Shown one piece after another: positions 47,467 through 57,420 of a stretch of DNA of 64,000 nt (the first letter of the stretch is position 1; each line of letters opens with the position of its first letter). The notes beneath the pieces were generated by a model. The model made no database searches, had not been told where the DNA came from, and saw only the letters and a program-made list of their open reading frames with translations. This stretch comes from Ligula intestinalis (lineage: Eukaryota; Platyhelminthes; Cestoda; Diphyllobothriidea; Diphyllobothriidae). Where the stretch lies: positions 35,404,971 through 35,468,970 of the forward strand of contig JAYGXS010000003.1 in assembly GCA_036362985.1 (NCBI GenBank), read 5' to 3'. The position numbers and the translations under genes were made by a program.

Positions 47467-47928
47467 TTGGGATTATTAAAAAAGGAGTTTAACTCTCATA
47501 CAGCCAGCGATCAGAATAGTTGTTCTCGATGTGAAACAGCCCAGTTCCAGACAACCGAGAGTCGTTTACAGCTAACTGGGCAAGGTAACCAAACATTCAC
47601 ACAAACTGCATCCGTATTCCTATGGCGTGCAGACTATAGGAGCAGTTTTAACGGCACGTGCAGGAACGAAGATATTCTTGCCGGGAGACGGAAGAAGCAC
47701 CTTATGAATATCGGAAGGAATGTGACCGCGGAGGCTTTTTCAAACGAACTGAGTTCCAAATCTGATCGAAAAGATGATCGAAAAGATGACCCTGTATCCG
47801 AATGTTACTTCGTCTACAAGTCGTGCGGAAGGATAAATACCGAAGATAAAAACGAGATTATCTTTAGACATTGCGACTATGGATTTCAAAGGGACGGGAA
47901 CACCAGCACTGTCCTCCAAAAACAATGA
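47467..47928 (+). CDS. Unassigned open frame
   Basis: About 150 codons from a TTG are open; no ATG lies near the beginning. A tandem duplication gives SDRKDDRKDD. The frame has several Cys residues but no recognised family. It could be an exon of an intronic gene, a fragment of a repeat, or chance. Confidence 0.2.
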   Translation: MGLLKKEFNSHTASDQNSCSRCETAQFQTTESRLQLTGQGNQTFTQTASVFLWRADYRSSFNGTCRNEDILAGRRKKHLMNIGRNVTAEAFSNELSSKSDRKDDRKDDPVSECYFVYKSCGRINTEDKNEIIFRHCDYGFQRDGNTSTVLQKQ

Positions 47929-49069
47929 CAAAATCAGACCTTTCGTGAGCCAAATGGACGCTAAAAAGGAAATATATTCAACAAAATGTAATCACCTTAA
48001 AATGAAACGCGCTTTTGGCCCCACCCCTTGATGCATTTTTCACAGGAAGGAAAGTCACAAATTTAAACAAACGAGCGACGGCCTACTCGGAAGTCTCTCT
48101 TTTAAGTTGGTTACAAATAATGAAAGACTCTTACTAACGACTGAAACAGTCCGGCAACTGGGGCTGACTAATCAAACCCACTGCTTTCGTGCTGTCATAA
48201 AACACAGTTAAGGATACACTGGGATTGTTTGTTTTCCGTTTAGGTTACAAGGCGTAGGGGGTTGCGCATCCCGTAATGCTTGTCGCACAAATGGAAGGCA
48301 GTGGCTGTTTACACGTAACCTTCCCCTTCCCTTTGGTCGCATACCTTTCGAACTCCACTGGGAATTTTCACCGGAGAGCAGAGCGCACGGATGCAATTTC
48401 TCCTGCGTTGAAGTGGGTGACTGTTTTGGCAGCCTATTATCTCAAAGGTAGGAGACACCCATCTGGCCGTAAACTAGGACGGTTGGGGCAGGGTAGTAGG
48501 TTATCCATTTCTGCTTCTATGTTTCGAAACTGTCAGCCTTATGTAGATGAGTAATGAAGAGCGATGCATATTGTCGGAAACTGCGGTTTTACGTGGCATA
48601 AACATCCGCCCTGCGATCTCTCGGAGGATGGCCTCAGAACTTAACTCGGAAACTATGGATCCCGTTGTAGATTATCTGCACATAAGAGTGATCAGTTCTT
48701 TATTCACAATTTGACCGTCGGCCTGCCCGCAGTGAGCATATTTGTATCTCGTTGATGAACGTTCACCTACCGCTAACGTAACTCACTTGTCCCGCTCCCC
48801 CTTTGCTTTGAGCCTCACTTCTTAAACCTGAACAACAGCTGCAGCAGCTATTCGTATAGGCAGATCGTAGTGCCAGCATAGGCGGAGCGGAACAAGTGAG
48901 TTCCGTTAGCTGTCCGTGTCGGTTCATCAATCTACATATATATGGATATAAGCGAAGATGCTGACACCAGATAATGGAATAGAAGGATGAGGTAAGGCGA
49001 TCTCTGGGGGAGAATGTTTATTCGTCTGAGCTTTCGCACTCATGCTCGAGCATCCAAACACACTGCAGC

Positions 49070-49680
49070 ATGGAGAGCAAGAGGCTAGAAGAGCGGAAAA
49101 CCCTTTGGCACCTGTTTCGCACTAACGGCTACCCGCGTAGCTTCGGTAACAAATGTCTGTACCGAAGACACACGAAGAACGAGGAGGAGCAAAAACAAAG
49201 GCCTGCAACCTTTCGTAGCCTACCCTACGTGAAGAACGTCTCCGAGGCCATTGAGCACGTGCTCAGACCGCTTAATGTGGGCGCGGGACACCGGTCAGAA
49301 GCTACTATCTGTCGCTTAGTAATGCAACCCAAAGGCCAATTAGCACCGGCAGATACGTCGGGTGTTGTTTACCGCATCAGCTGTCTAGACTGTCGGGCCA
49401 AATACTGCGGCATGACGGACAAACGACTGAGAACCCGCATGCACGAGCATTCTTTAGCCGTAGACAGAACGGAGAAACGCTCGCACATCGCCATGCACTG
49501 TCTAAAAAACGGTATCGGTTCGACTTTGATGGTGCCCAGGTCACAGGCCGAGCCGACAGCAAACAGGCGAGAAAAGTTATTGAGGCCTGGAAAACGGACA
49601 GCAACTCAATCAATAGAACTATAGACCTCCCGAAGCCATATGATGCCGCACGGTTGCACATGCGCATGAGAAGGGGTCCA
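49070..49680 (+). pseudogene. PLE linker and GIY-YIG endonuclease remnant
   Basis: The frame reads an NGYPRSFGNKC linker, then LPYVKNVSEAIEHVLRPLNV and GHRSEATICRLVMQPKGQL, and the nuclease start VVYRISCLDCRAKYCGMTDK with RLRTRMHEHSLAVDR. The canonical YIG is replaced by YCG. After about 49510 the frame shifts, and the end of the domain is only partly readable. Upstream reverse transcriptase is absent. Confidence 0.7.
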
Positions 49681-49758
49681 ATGAGACGAGGGGACGGTGG
49701 ACCAACCAGCAGCTAGTAGCAAGCCCCTATTTTAACTCATGCTCTTGACCCAAATGTC

Positions 49759-49803
49759 TATCTTCGATAATGTGCTCGAGCATGAGTGCGAAAGCTAAGA
49801 TGA
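49759..49803 (+). ncRNA. Hammerhead-like motif with AG/CT stem III
   Basis: ATCT and AGAT can form stem I; TGCTCGAGCA lies in the stem II position; GAAA is followed by GC-TA, giving a two-base stem III (AG/CT). The upstream core box is degraded (TCGATAA in place of CTGANGA), so activity is doubtful. The minus-strand partner at 49056-49023 shares GAAAGCTC. Confidence 0.35.
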
Positions 49804-49837
49804 ATAAACATTCTCCCCCAGAGATCGCTTTACCTTA

Positions 49838-49885
49838 ACAAGCCAGAAATGGCCTTTCCGGTCTCCCTTGTCTTTAAATATGGCA
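49838..49885 (+). repeat. SINE 3' tail fragment
   Basis: AAGCCAGAAATGGCC and TCCGGTCTCCCTTGTCTTT match the 3' end of the SINE unit seen at 54541-54600 and 63790-63840. Confidence 0.35.
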
Positions 49886-50149
49886 ATAGCAGCAAAATGA
49901 TTTATTGGATCCATATCATTTCGAGAGAGCTCGTCAGTTGCCGCCTCTCATTACTTAACGTGAAGCACAAAAGAGAAGATACACAATGAATTCGTACAGA
50001 AAAATCGATATGAACACAAGGTCATAAGGAGTGGCCAAGTGGCTAATCAATAACACGAGAAGTTCAAAAGCTATGGTCAGCAAAAATAACAGGGAAAAAC
50101 ACCTGAAGTAACAACTTAGGAGGAAAAATGTATAAACAGGGAGCCAATG

Positions 50150-51365
50150 TTACCAAGGCAAAGTTAGGTTCACTACATGCTCCAACTGTTTACATAGGTC
50201 GGGTTTGACCCGCCGTATGTAGGCTGCCTCCAGGTAGCGTAAAGTGCGAGTTGTTCGTGCTCGAACAAGTACTCGGAAGGACGTTTTGGGATCAACAGAA
50301 TGGCCCGAGTCTAACAGATGTTCAGTAATTGAGGATCGGTGAATTCTGTTTTCTTGTTTCATTAGCCAGCTAGGTAAATGTTCCTTAGCTCTGGTGGCCA
50401 ATTGCCTCTGCGTTCGCCCTATGTACTTGCATCCGCAAGTACATGTAAATTCATAAATGTAGTTTGAAGTGGCGTGCATCGGCATGGCATCCTTCGCATG
50501 AGGAACTGGTAAAGGCTTTGTCGGATTGCAAATTATCAGATCAGCAGCATACTACGTCCTTTCAATGGCCTTGAGAAGGCGTCTTTTGATGGTGTTTAGT
50601 ATGTTGTTGCCCTTAAATGGTAAGGAAATGAAGACGGGCTTTTTTGGTGCTAATTGTTGAGTCAATTTAGGTCTTAGAGGTTTATTGTATTTGTCTATAA
50701 ATTGACTTGGATATCCTCGCTTCATAAGGGTGCGTTTAAGGTTGGTTAATTCATTATCCAATGTATCCGTAGAACAGATCATTCTGGTCCTCTGGAAAAG
50801 AGTATATACCAAGTTACGTTTCCATTGAATGGTAACAAAACTCAGATAATGTAAATACTGTCCTTTCCAGGTGTTTTTATGGAAGACCGTCCGTGTAATG
50901 GAACCATCCTTCTGTCTGGATAAGTTAACGTCGAGAAAGGAAAGATGGTTATCTTGTTCCTGTTCCATGGTAAATGTTATCTTAGGATGCAGACTGTTCA
51001 TTGTAGACAATAATCCTTCGGCTTCCCTTGGATTGTCCACAATCGCAAATATATCATCTACATATCGTCTGTATAGTGTGTTATTGTTCAATTTGGCAGA
51101 TACTTTGCCTTCTAAATGGCCCATAAATATGTCAGCAAAGGTAGGTCCTAGTGGGCTTCCCATCGCGACTCCGTCAATTTGTCGGTATAATTGTCCATTG
51201 AATAGAAATTGGACATTCTTTGTGCATAATTGTAGTAAGTTTCGTAATATTTCAGGGGCCAGACGGGTATCCGAAGAATAAGTGCAAATGATATCAAAGA
51301 TAGCGAAGATTTCCCATCGTCGTGCTGACTCTAGCGCTTCGCGCCCGAAAATATTGCTGATTAAA
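50150..51365 (-). mobile_element. Penelope-like element, second subfamily, 5'-truncated and nearly intact
   Basis: On the minus strand the reverse transcriptase part carries FLFNGQLYRQIDGVAMGSPL, the catalytic LYRRYVDDIFAIV, and EQEQDNHLSFLDVNLSR. One in-frame TAG at about 50554 separates it from the linker and a GIY-YIG nuclease (YIYEFTCTCGCKYIGRTQRQ, LATRAKEH) ending near 50150. The N-terminal motifs are missing; the frame upstream of about 51365 belongs to the adjacent PLE tail. The sequence differs clearly from the PLE at 51391-53900, so two subfamilies meet here. Confidence 0.8.
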
Positions 51366-51431
51366 GCGAAAATGCGTGTCCCCGGACATAAATGAGAAGA
51401 AGAGGCGATCTCAGGAATAATGGGTATAATA

Positions 51432-51474
51432 TCCTGACGTTTCGAAAGCGTACAGGCTTGCATCGTCGGAGGTT
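51432..51474 (-). ncRNA. Hammerhead-like motif at PLE 3' end
   Basis: On the minus strand, ACCT (stem I) precedes CCGACGA (core with C for the usual U at the second base). Stem II GCAAGC / GCTTTC closes around CTGTAC, followed by GAAAC, a loopless two-base stem III AC/GT, cleavage C, and AGGAT pairing with the start. The core substitution would probably impair cleavage. Confidence 0.45.
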
Positions 51475-51547
51475 GTTGTTTGTACACGCCTCACAGTCTT
51501 TTATAGGTGTTACCACTGACTTCTCGTTCGCTCTCCGTCTATTGGCG

Positions 51548-53880
51548 CTAGATTCCCTGCGGGGGCGGGGCTGGGGCTCCGTCATCGTTCTGCTGACCAG
51601 GGTTTCTCGCCATCACCTCGTCGGAGAGGGAGGGCAGTGTTGGCCTGCCAGCGGTCATTGCTCGCGTCTGCATCGATCGCGTCGGTGCCGCATGTCCTGC
51701 TGGCTTCCCCCGTTGGCACTTTCCGGTGTTCGTCCCGCCGGCAGAATATCGAACTCCGGAATCAGTGTTTATGCAGAGACCGTTGTCATGTGCAACTGCG
51801 TTCAAGCTCGACAGGAGGTCTTGTTGGTTCAAGTTGCCTGCGGCGTCGCTGACGGCTGCATTGGTGTCTGGGGTAGGTTGCCGGACGCCTGTATTCTGGC
51901 CAGGTGTGGGGTTGCTAGTCGTTGCGACCCGTCTGACTTCCCGGCAGCGATTTCTTTGATTGAGCCGCACGCGTAACGCCTGGTAAGCCGCCCGGAGAAT
52001 CACACAGCGGTTGATGGAATTCTGTGCAGTGTGCCATGCTTCAAGTGTTTCTCTGGTTGTCCGGTTACTACCTCGGGCTAGGATTTCAGCGTCATCAAAA
52101 GCGAAGGTGTGTCCAGGCGCCGAACAATGTTCCGCCACCAACGAGCGTGGATCCATCCATCCATCGACTGCCCTTGCGTGCTCGCTCATACGCGTCTGTA
52201 GTCGCTTGTCGGTCTCCCCAATGTAGTTGGCCACACAGGAACTACACTGGATGCGATAGACGACGTTTGCTGTTGCTCCGCGGGACATAGGGGCCTTTAG
52301 TCTCATGACCAGTCGTCTTATTGTTGCCTCGGGTCTGTGGGCTATGCCAATACCCAGAGGTTGTAACAGACGAGCGACTGCTTCAGAAACATTCTCTATG
52401 TATGGCATTGCTCTCCACAATGTCGGTTGTTCGGCCGCCGGTCTTGCAGCTCGTTTCGGTTGTCTGCTGCGTTCTAGGAAGCTGTGAGGGTAACCGTTAG
52501 AGATAAACATCCGTCGAAAATATTCAAGTTCAGCCGCTTTGTCACCTGCCTCGTTACAATGTGTTTCTGCCCTTTTGCAAAGCGTTCGCACTCAGCTGCG
52601 TTTGTGGCTCAGCGGATAGTTACTTTGGTAACTGAGTACCTGACGTGTGTCGGTTGCCTTTCGGTATACCGTCGTCTTTAGGTTCCCGTCAGTCTTGCCG
52701 TGGACCAGGACGTCTAGGAACGCAAGTTGATTGTTGCTCTCAGCCTCTGTTGTAAACTGAATGTCGGCAAAAATGGAGTTCAGCATCGTGTGAAATTCAG
52801 AGACCATTTCACGCTTGAGGACGACGAAGGTATCGTCTACATACCGCGCCCAAAATACTGGTCTATGGTTCGTAAACACCAGTGTCTCTAACTTTTGAAG
52901 AACCGCCTCAGCACAGAAACCAGAAAGCGGGGAACCCATTGGAGTCTCTTTGATTTGTTCATACACTGTGCCCTCAAAGGTAAAATAAGTGTTGAGGCAG
53001 AACTTGAGCAGCTGGATGAGATGCGCACGTGTAGGTTTATTAGTTCCCTCCTCATATTAGCTCTTTAGTAGATCACTCACACTTTCAATCGCAAGAGTCT
53101 GAGGGATTGATGTGAAGAGTGAGGTAACATCAAAGGATACCATGACTTCGTCTGCATTGAGGCGTAGCCCGTTAAGTCTTTCCAAGAAATGTACGGCCGA
53201 GCGTACCGTTGTGTCAGAGCCTGATGTGAGACAGTTCAGATGCCGAAACATCCATTTCGACAGATTGAATGTTGGCGTTCCCCGTAAAGAAACAATGGGC
53301 CGAAGTGGTACACCGGGCTTGTGCACTTTTGGCAGTCCATAGCATCTTGCCATGGCTGAATCCCTTGGTTTTATATTTATTCGTTTTATTTTTGAGATGA
53401 CACCGTTATTCTCTAGTCCCACGAGTGCTGTGTTGATTTGTGTCACCATCTTCTTCATAGGATCTCTGTCTCACTGGCGGTAGGCATTTTGGTCATCGAG
53501 TAGAACGTTGGCCTTTTGGAGGTATTCAGACTTATCAAGTACCACTGTGGAGCGCCCCTTGTCCGCTGGCACTACTACGATGCTCCTGTCAGCATTCAGT
53601 GCCTTGATGGCGTCCTGCTCCGCCCTCGGGATTGACGCCCGTGATTTATGTGTCAATATTAAGGACGCAACCTGTTGTCAGATGAGGTGCTTCGTATCAT
53701 CCGGCTCCTGGGAGGTTTTGAGGACTGACTCAACGGTAGCCAAAAGATCAACCGGATCCGCATCCGCGGTGTTGAAGCATGCTGCGCGCTTGAGCACTTG
53801 TTACTGCACGAATGTTAGTTCTTTGGAGGATAAATTGTGGACTTATGTCTCCTCGCGATCCTGCACAATGGGCAATAGTT
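51548..53880 (-). pseudogene. PLE reverse transcriptase plus GIY-YIG polyprotein, few stops
   Basis: The frame order is N-terminal RT (ADRSIVVVPADKGRSTVVLD, 53656-53471), fingers (YGLPKVHKPGVPLRPIVSL) and palm (SFDVTSLFTSIP, 53458-53057), the thumb side with ETPMGSPLSGFCAEAVLQKL and catalytic WARYVDDTFVVLKREM (52966-52592), and the linker with PYIENVSEAVARLLQPLGIG. The GIY-YIG nuclease follows (YRIQCSSCVANYIGETDK, RLQTRMSEHARAVD), with a long Pro/Asn/Gly-rich tail to 51548. Stops interrupt it near 53675, 53470, 53055 and 52590. It is recently inactivated rather than ancient. Confidence 0.8.
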
Positions 53881-54279
53881 TTTGGAATTTAACTGCCAAC
53901 TCTTTGTCTCGTCTCGATCGTAGTTCGGATCGTAGTTGGCCTCACAGGAACTACACTGGATGCGATAGACGACGTTTGCTGTTTCTCCGCGGGACAGAGG
54001 GGCCTTTAGTCTCATGACCAGTCGTCTTATTTTTGCCTCGGGTCTGTGGGCTATGCCGATACCCAGTGGTTGTAACAGATGAGCGACTGCTTCAGAAACA
54101 TTCTCTATGTATGGCATTGCTCTCCACAATGTCGGTTGTTCGGCTGCCGGTCTTGCAGCTCGTTTCGGTTTTCTGCAGCGTTCTAGGAAGCTGCGAGGGT
54201 AACCGCTAGAGATGAACATTTTGTCGAAGATATTTAAGTTAAGCCGCTTTGTCACCTGCCTCGTTGCAACCTGTAACAC
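53815..54279 (-). pseudogene. Partial tandem PLE copy
   Basis: The minus frame reads SSGYPRSFLERCRKPKRAAR, PYIENVSEAVAHLLQPLGIG and YRIQCSSCEANYD, nearly identical to the neighbouring full copy. It breaks inside the GIY-YIG domain, where the sequence passes into the 5' region of the full copy (ETKSWQLNSKNYCPLCR). It starts at the inverted terminal repeat. Confidence 0.7.
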
Positions 54280-54312
54280 CTATAAAAGACTGTGAGGCCT
54301 TTTCATACACCA

Positions 54313-54356
54313 ACCTCCGACGATGCAAGCCTGTACGTTTTCGAAACGTCAGAATA
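54313..54356 (+). ncRNA. Hammerhead-like motif at opposite PLE end
   Basis: Plus-strand counterpart of the motif at 51474-51432: CCT, CCGACGA, GCAAG...GTTTTC, GAAAC, GTC, AGA. One stem I base has changed. Confidence 0.4.
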
Positions 54357-54424
54357 TTATACACATTATTCCTGAGATCACCTCTTCTTCTCATGTATAT
54401 ATTTATATATCCACATAAACTGGC

Positions 54425-54600
54425 AAGACAACGAGCTCGTTGCTCATTGGTTAGGGCGTTACACTCAAATCAATGTTGGCGAGTTCGAGCCTCCAGTGGT
54501 GCACCAATTGGGACTGAGTATCACTGACTGTCGAGGGCTTTTAAGTCAGAAATGGCCATTCCAGTCGTCCTTGCTTTTGCCGGCATTATCGCTGGGGACG
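54425..54600 (+). repeat. tRNA-related SINE copy (best head)
   Basis: The head shows a box A-like TGGTTAGGGCG (54448-54458) and a box B-like GTTCGAGCCTC (54483-54493), the internal RNA polymerase III promoter layout. The body AGTCAGAAATGGCCATTCC and a CCTTGCTTTTGCCGGCATTAT end match the other copies. The head resembles a tRNA gene, but no cloverleaf or anticodon is claimed. Confidence 0.6.
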
Positions 54601-56783
54601 GGATTAAAAGCACATACACGCAAACCGCATAGAGTATCTGTTTTACGAAACGAACTCTCATTTCCTCCTATACCCTACATAAGTTATGTTAATTTCATAA
54701 TTGTTTCCACGCATGATATTAGCGAATCCCCTTCACAACAGCAACCGAATTACCTGTTGAATGCGAGGCTCAAGGCTTAGAGGATAGACTCACTGATATT
54801 TAAAGGATGACTGGTTTGGAGTTATCTTTCCTTCGTTTTCAAATCTACTGTAATGTTGACTATCATTTGAATCCCCTTTATCTCATCCAGACCAAGGATC
54901 CAAACTGGACTAGAAAATCAACACACAGAAGATAGTGTCCTATCGAAACTAAAGCTGTGTTTTTTGCTCCAGAAGGCTCACGATGCTGTCATAAACAGGG
55001 AGGGGGGCATATTTATCAGATGCCAAAAGGCACTGTGTATCGAAAGAAGCAGAAGACCTTCGGTGCCTATTTCCATTTCTCAAAATTATCTGACTAAATC
55101 TAGTGTAACCGAAGCTTTTTATGACCGTTCTTAGCACATAAAAACGTGCCTATCTCATTTTTAGCTTCGGTGCCAACAATCCACATTTTTCAGAAAGCAG
55201 CTGTGACACAAAACGCTTCAACTGTTAGCCGCGTAAGAGAAACAACCTTGCGCTTGACACCCCGAATGATATCGCCGCTTCAAGTAAGATTTTTTAAAAA
55301 GGCCTAACGGGCTACCGAATGAGTACAAAAAGATAGTTTTGTGCATTCTTTCTCTTAAATAGAAATTGACCGAACAACGAGGCGCCTAGAAAAGAGGGTA
55401 CGTGAGCACATACCGGCCTGGTTAAGTAAAGGTGAAAGTAGATCGATCTCGAGTTCTATTCTCGCAAATCTTGTCGATGCGAATTATCGAGTCGATACTA
55501 ACGAAGCCTTTCAGGTTGTTTACCGGACACCAGCTTACTTTTCCAAGAGCCTACGCCAACGGCTGCTTGCAACAGCCGAAGCGGTGACTATACGGCTAGC
55601 AAACTCAGTGTTCTGTTGTCAGAAGACGCTAACACAAGCAATTTCACTTCCATGGCCAACCCCGACTCGAGATGGCGATCAAATTTCGCTCCCACCCTCT
55701 AGTGACGGTCGTTCGGTTCTTGAAAATAGCAGTAATTATGACTTCATGCATCTGACCTCTGATCAACGCTCGCAACCTAACCCAATCGCCCCTTTCCCAC
55801 AACACACGAACCTCTACACACCGATCCCGCCATGCGAACGACGTGTAAACGATTAATTGTAATCAGACTACCCTTATAAACCCTGCCCAACTGTACCGTT
55901 TTTCTTACCCCTGCAAATGTTTCGGCTTACACGAAGATTTGCTGAAAACATGTTTGCAAGACGTGACTTCTAAATTATCTTTAAATATATAAGGTGACCT
56001 AGAGGCAATGGGGCAAATCCATGCCATATCAGTAGTTATTTTTACAATACGATTGTTGCAGGCGACTGGAGAGGTGCTCGTTCAACAACCTGAACCCTGG
56101 CATGACTAAAATAGCTGGAAAATATGCTGCCCGATCGTTAGCAGCGCAAGTCTGGCCGAAAATCTCCAGAAAATTGATAAACATTTTATAATACATCACA
56201 TCCACCGTAGTGAAGTACATGCTTAGAGGACGGTTTCGACACATCGGATAACAACTACATGAAGAAATTCTATCCCAAGAATGATGACAGAAGAAATGTC
56301 ATAAGCAGTAAGCCGCCAGGTTCGATCGCAGATACCAGTGCCAGAGAAGGCTGATTTAGGGCTGGAAAAACCGTATTTTGTTGGAGTAGCTTTATTTAAA
56401 CTAGGAGGGTGTGACATTGACTGACTGTGGAAATTAATTTACTAGGTACATTCTGGCCTCATGGTGATAGACACTTCTCAAATACTCGCCCGGTAGTAGG
56501 GAGTTGTATTTTAAACATAAACGTTCGCATTTGACCAATGGTACTTCACATTAGTTAACATGCGGTGACCAGAAGCAATCCCCTAATCTAGGTATTTATA
56601 CAGCACCCAGTTTCTACTTGCATTCATGTGAACACAGCTGGACATAGGACAGTTAGCAGGTAAGTTGAAGCAACCGTTTACAAAGGAGAAGATCGGACTT
56701 ATCTTGGTTAGTTGACGCACGTTACTCTTATTCCTAAGTGTGTAAAACGTTTCCTATGTGCCCCTCATCACATATAAACTCAC

Positions 56784-57201
56784 CGTGACTGTGTTCTGGC
56801 TTTGGCGATGACCAACTGGCTTGCTGCTCCTCTTCGACCCTGTTGTTGTTGGTGCCTGTACTGCGCAGAATCACGCCGGTAGTGCTTTCCGTGCCGCTTG
56901 AGCTCCATTGGTCAATGCCGACGATCTGAGTGACACCATCTGCTTCGAAGATGGAGGTCTGGTCGATGGGTGGCGGGGCGCCGGGTGTTGTAGGATTACT
57001 GGTACCACCACTGGCGTCGCGATAGGGCCGATCTGCCCTACCAGGGTTCGGAGACACCGGCGACTGGTTACCCCGTGGCTGATCGCGTGCGCTTCCGCAG
57101 CCAGTGGAGTCCACCTGAATAGTTTGTGTGGAAGCGCTCTGGCAACGGCAGGCCTTTACCAGATCGGCATTCGTTGACATAGAGGATCGGCGTATGTCAA
57201 C
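56784..57201 (-). CDS. Large gene, exon 2
   Basis: A pyrimidine-rich acceptor ending CAAAAAAAG is followed in phase 0 by VDIRRSSMSTNADLVKACRC. Ser/Thr/Pro/Gly-rich sequence follows (DRPYRDASGGTSNPTTPGAP, SSGTESTTGVILRSTG), then EEEQQASWSSPKPEHSH. The donor is GTGAGT; one base is left for exon 3. The frame remains open upstream of the chosen acceptor to 57294, so an earlier start is possible. Confidence 0.6.
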
Positions 57202-57420
57202 CTTTTTTTGGGAGCACAAGAAAGATAAGAATGTAGTGTCAGAACTAGCCAGAGATTTCCATAAGACATTGCCGTGGATTCTGGTAACTGGCAAAAGCGA
57301 TTTCGATTATACAGATGACATCGGAGACGTCGGCTCTTGAACGAACGTTTTCTCGGCCTCCAAAGGAACCCCATTCGATAAAAATGACTACATAAGCAGT
57401 GCATATTGGTATATTTATGC

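Larger units (their letters stand above)
48991..49836 (+). mobile_element. PLE fragment bounded by 63-base inverted repeats
   Basis: The coding remnant (49070-49624, plus) is framed by 48991-49053 and 49772-49836, near-perfect reverse complements: left GGCGATCTCTGGGGGAGAAT through CATGCTCGAGCA, right TGCTCGAGCATG through ATTCTCCCCCAGAGATCGC. Both contain the GCGAAAGCT part of a hammerhead-like motif. Inverted terminal copies are a known PLE arrangement. Confidence 0.65.
51391..54395 (-). mobile_element. Penelope-like element block with inverted terminal repeats
   Basis: Read on the minus strand, the block has a partial copy (54279-53930, linker and start of GIY-YIG) joined directly to a near full-length copy (about 53900-51548). 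Both ends carry the same roughly 120-base sequence in opposite orientation (54271-54395 plus, 51511-51391 minus): CACCTATAAAAGACTGTGAG, a hammerhead-like motif, and a CCTGAGATC...CTCTTCTTCTC end. Partial tandem copies and terminal repeats in direct or inverted orientation are established features of Penelope-like elements. Confidence 0.75.
45756..56783. other. Largest intron of the gene (about 11 kb), filled with repeats
   Basis: Holds a PLE fragment (46390-46730), a family B copy (47170-47427), an unassigned frame (47467-47928), the PLE cluster (48991-54395) and a SINE copy (54425-54600). The 54600-56780 end shows only short frames (one of 90 codons at 55584-55856) without domains. Confidence 0.45.

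Noticed and set aside
50871..51281. 136-codon plus-strand frame
   Set aside because: Antisense of the PLE reverse transcriptase with the YVDD motif.
51392..52290. Plus-strand frames of up to 194 codons
   Set aside because: Antisense of the GIY-YIG domain and tail of the PLE polyprotein.
54440..54500. A tRNA gene
   Set aside because: Box A- and box B-like sequences are present, but no cloverleaf with an anticodon was found and the unit is repeated with a non-tRNA body, so it is a SINE.
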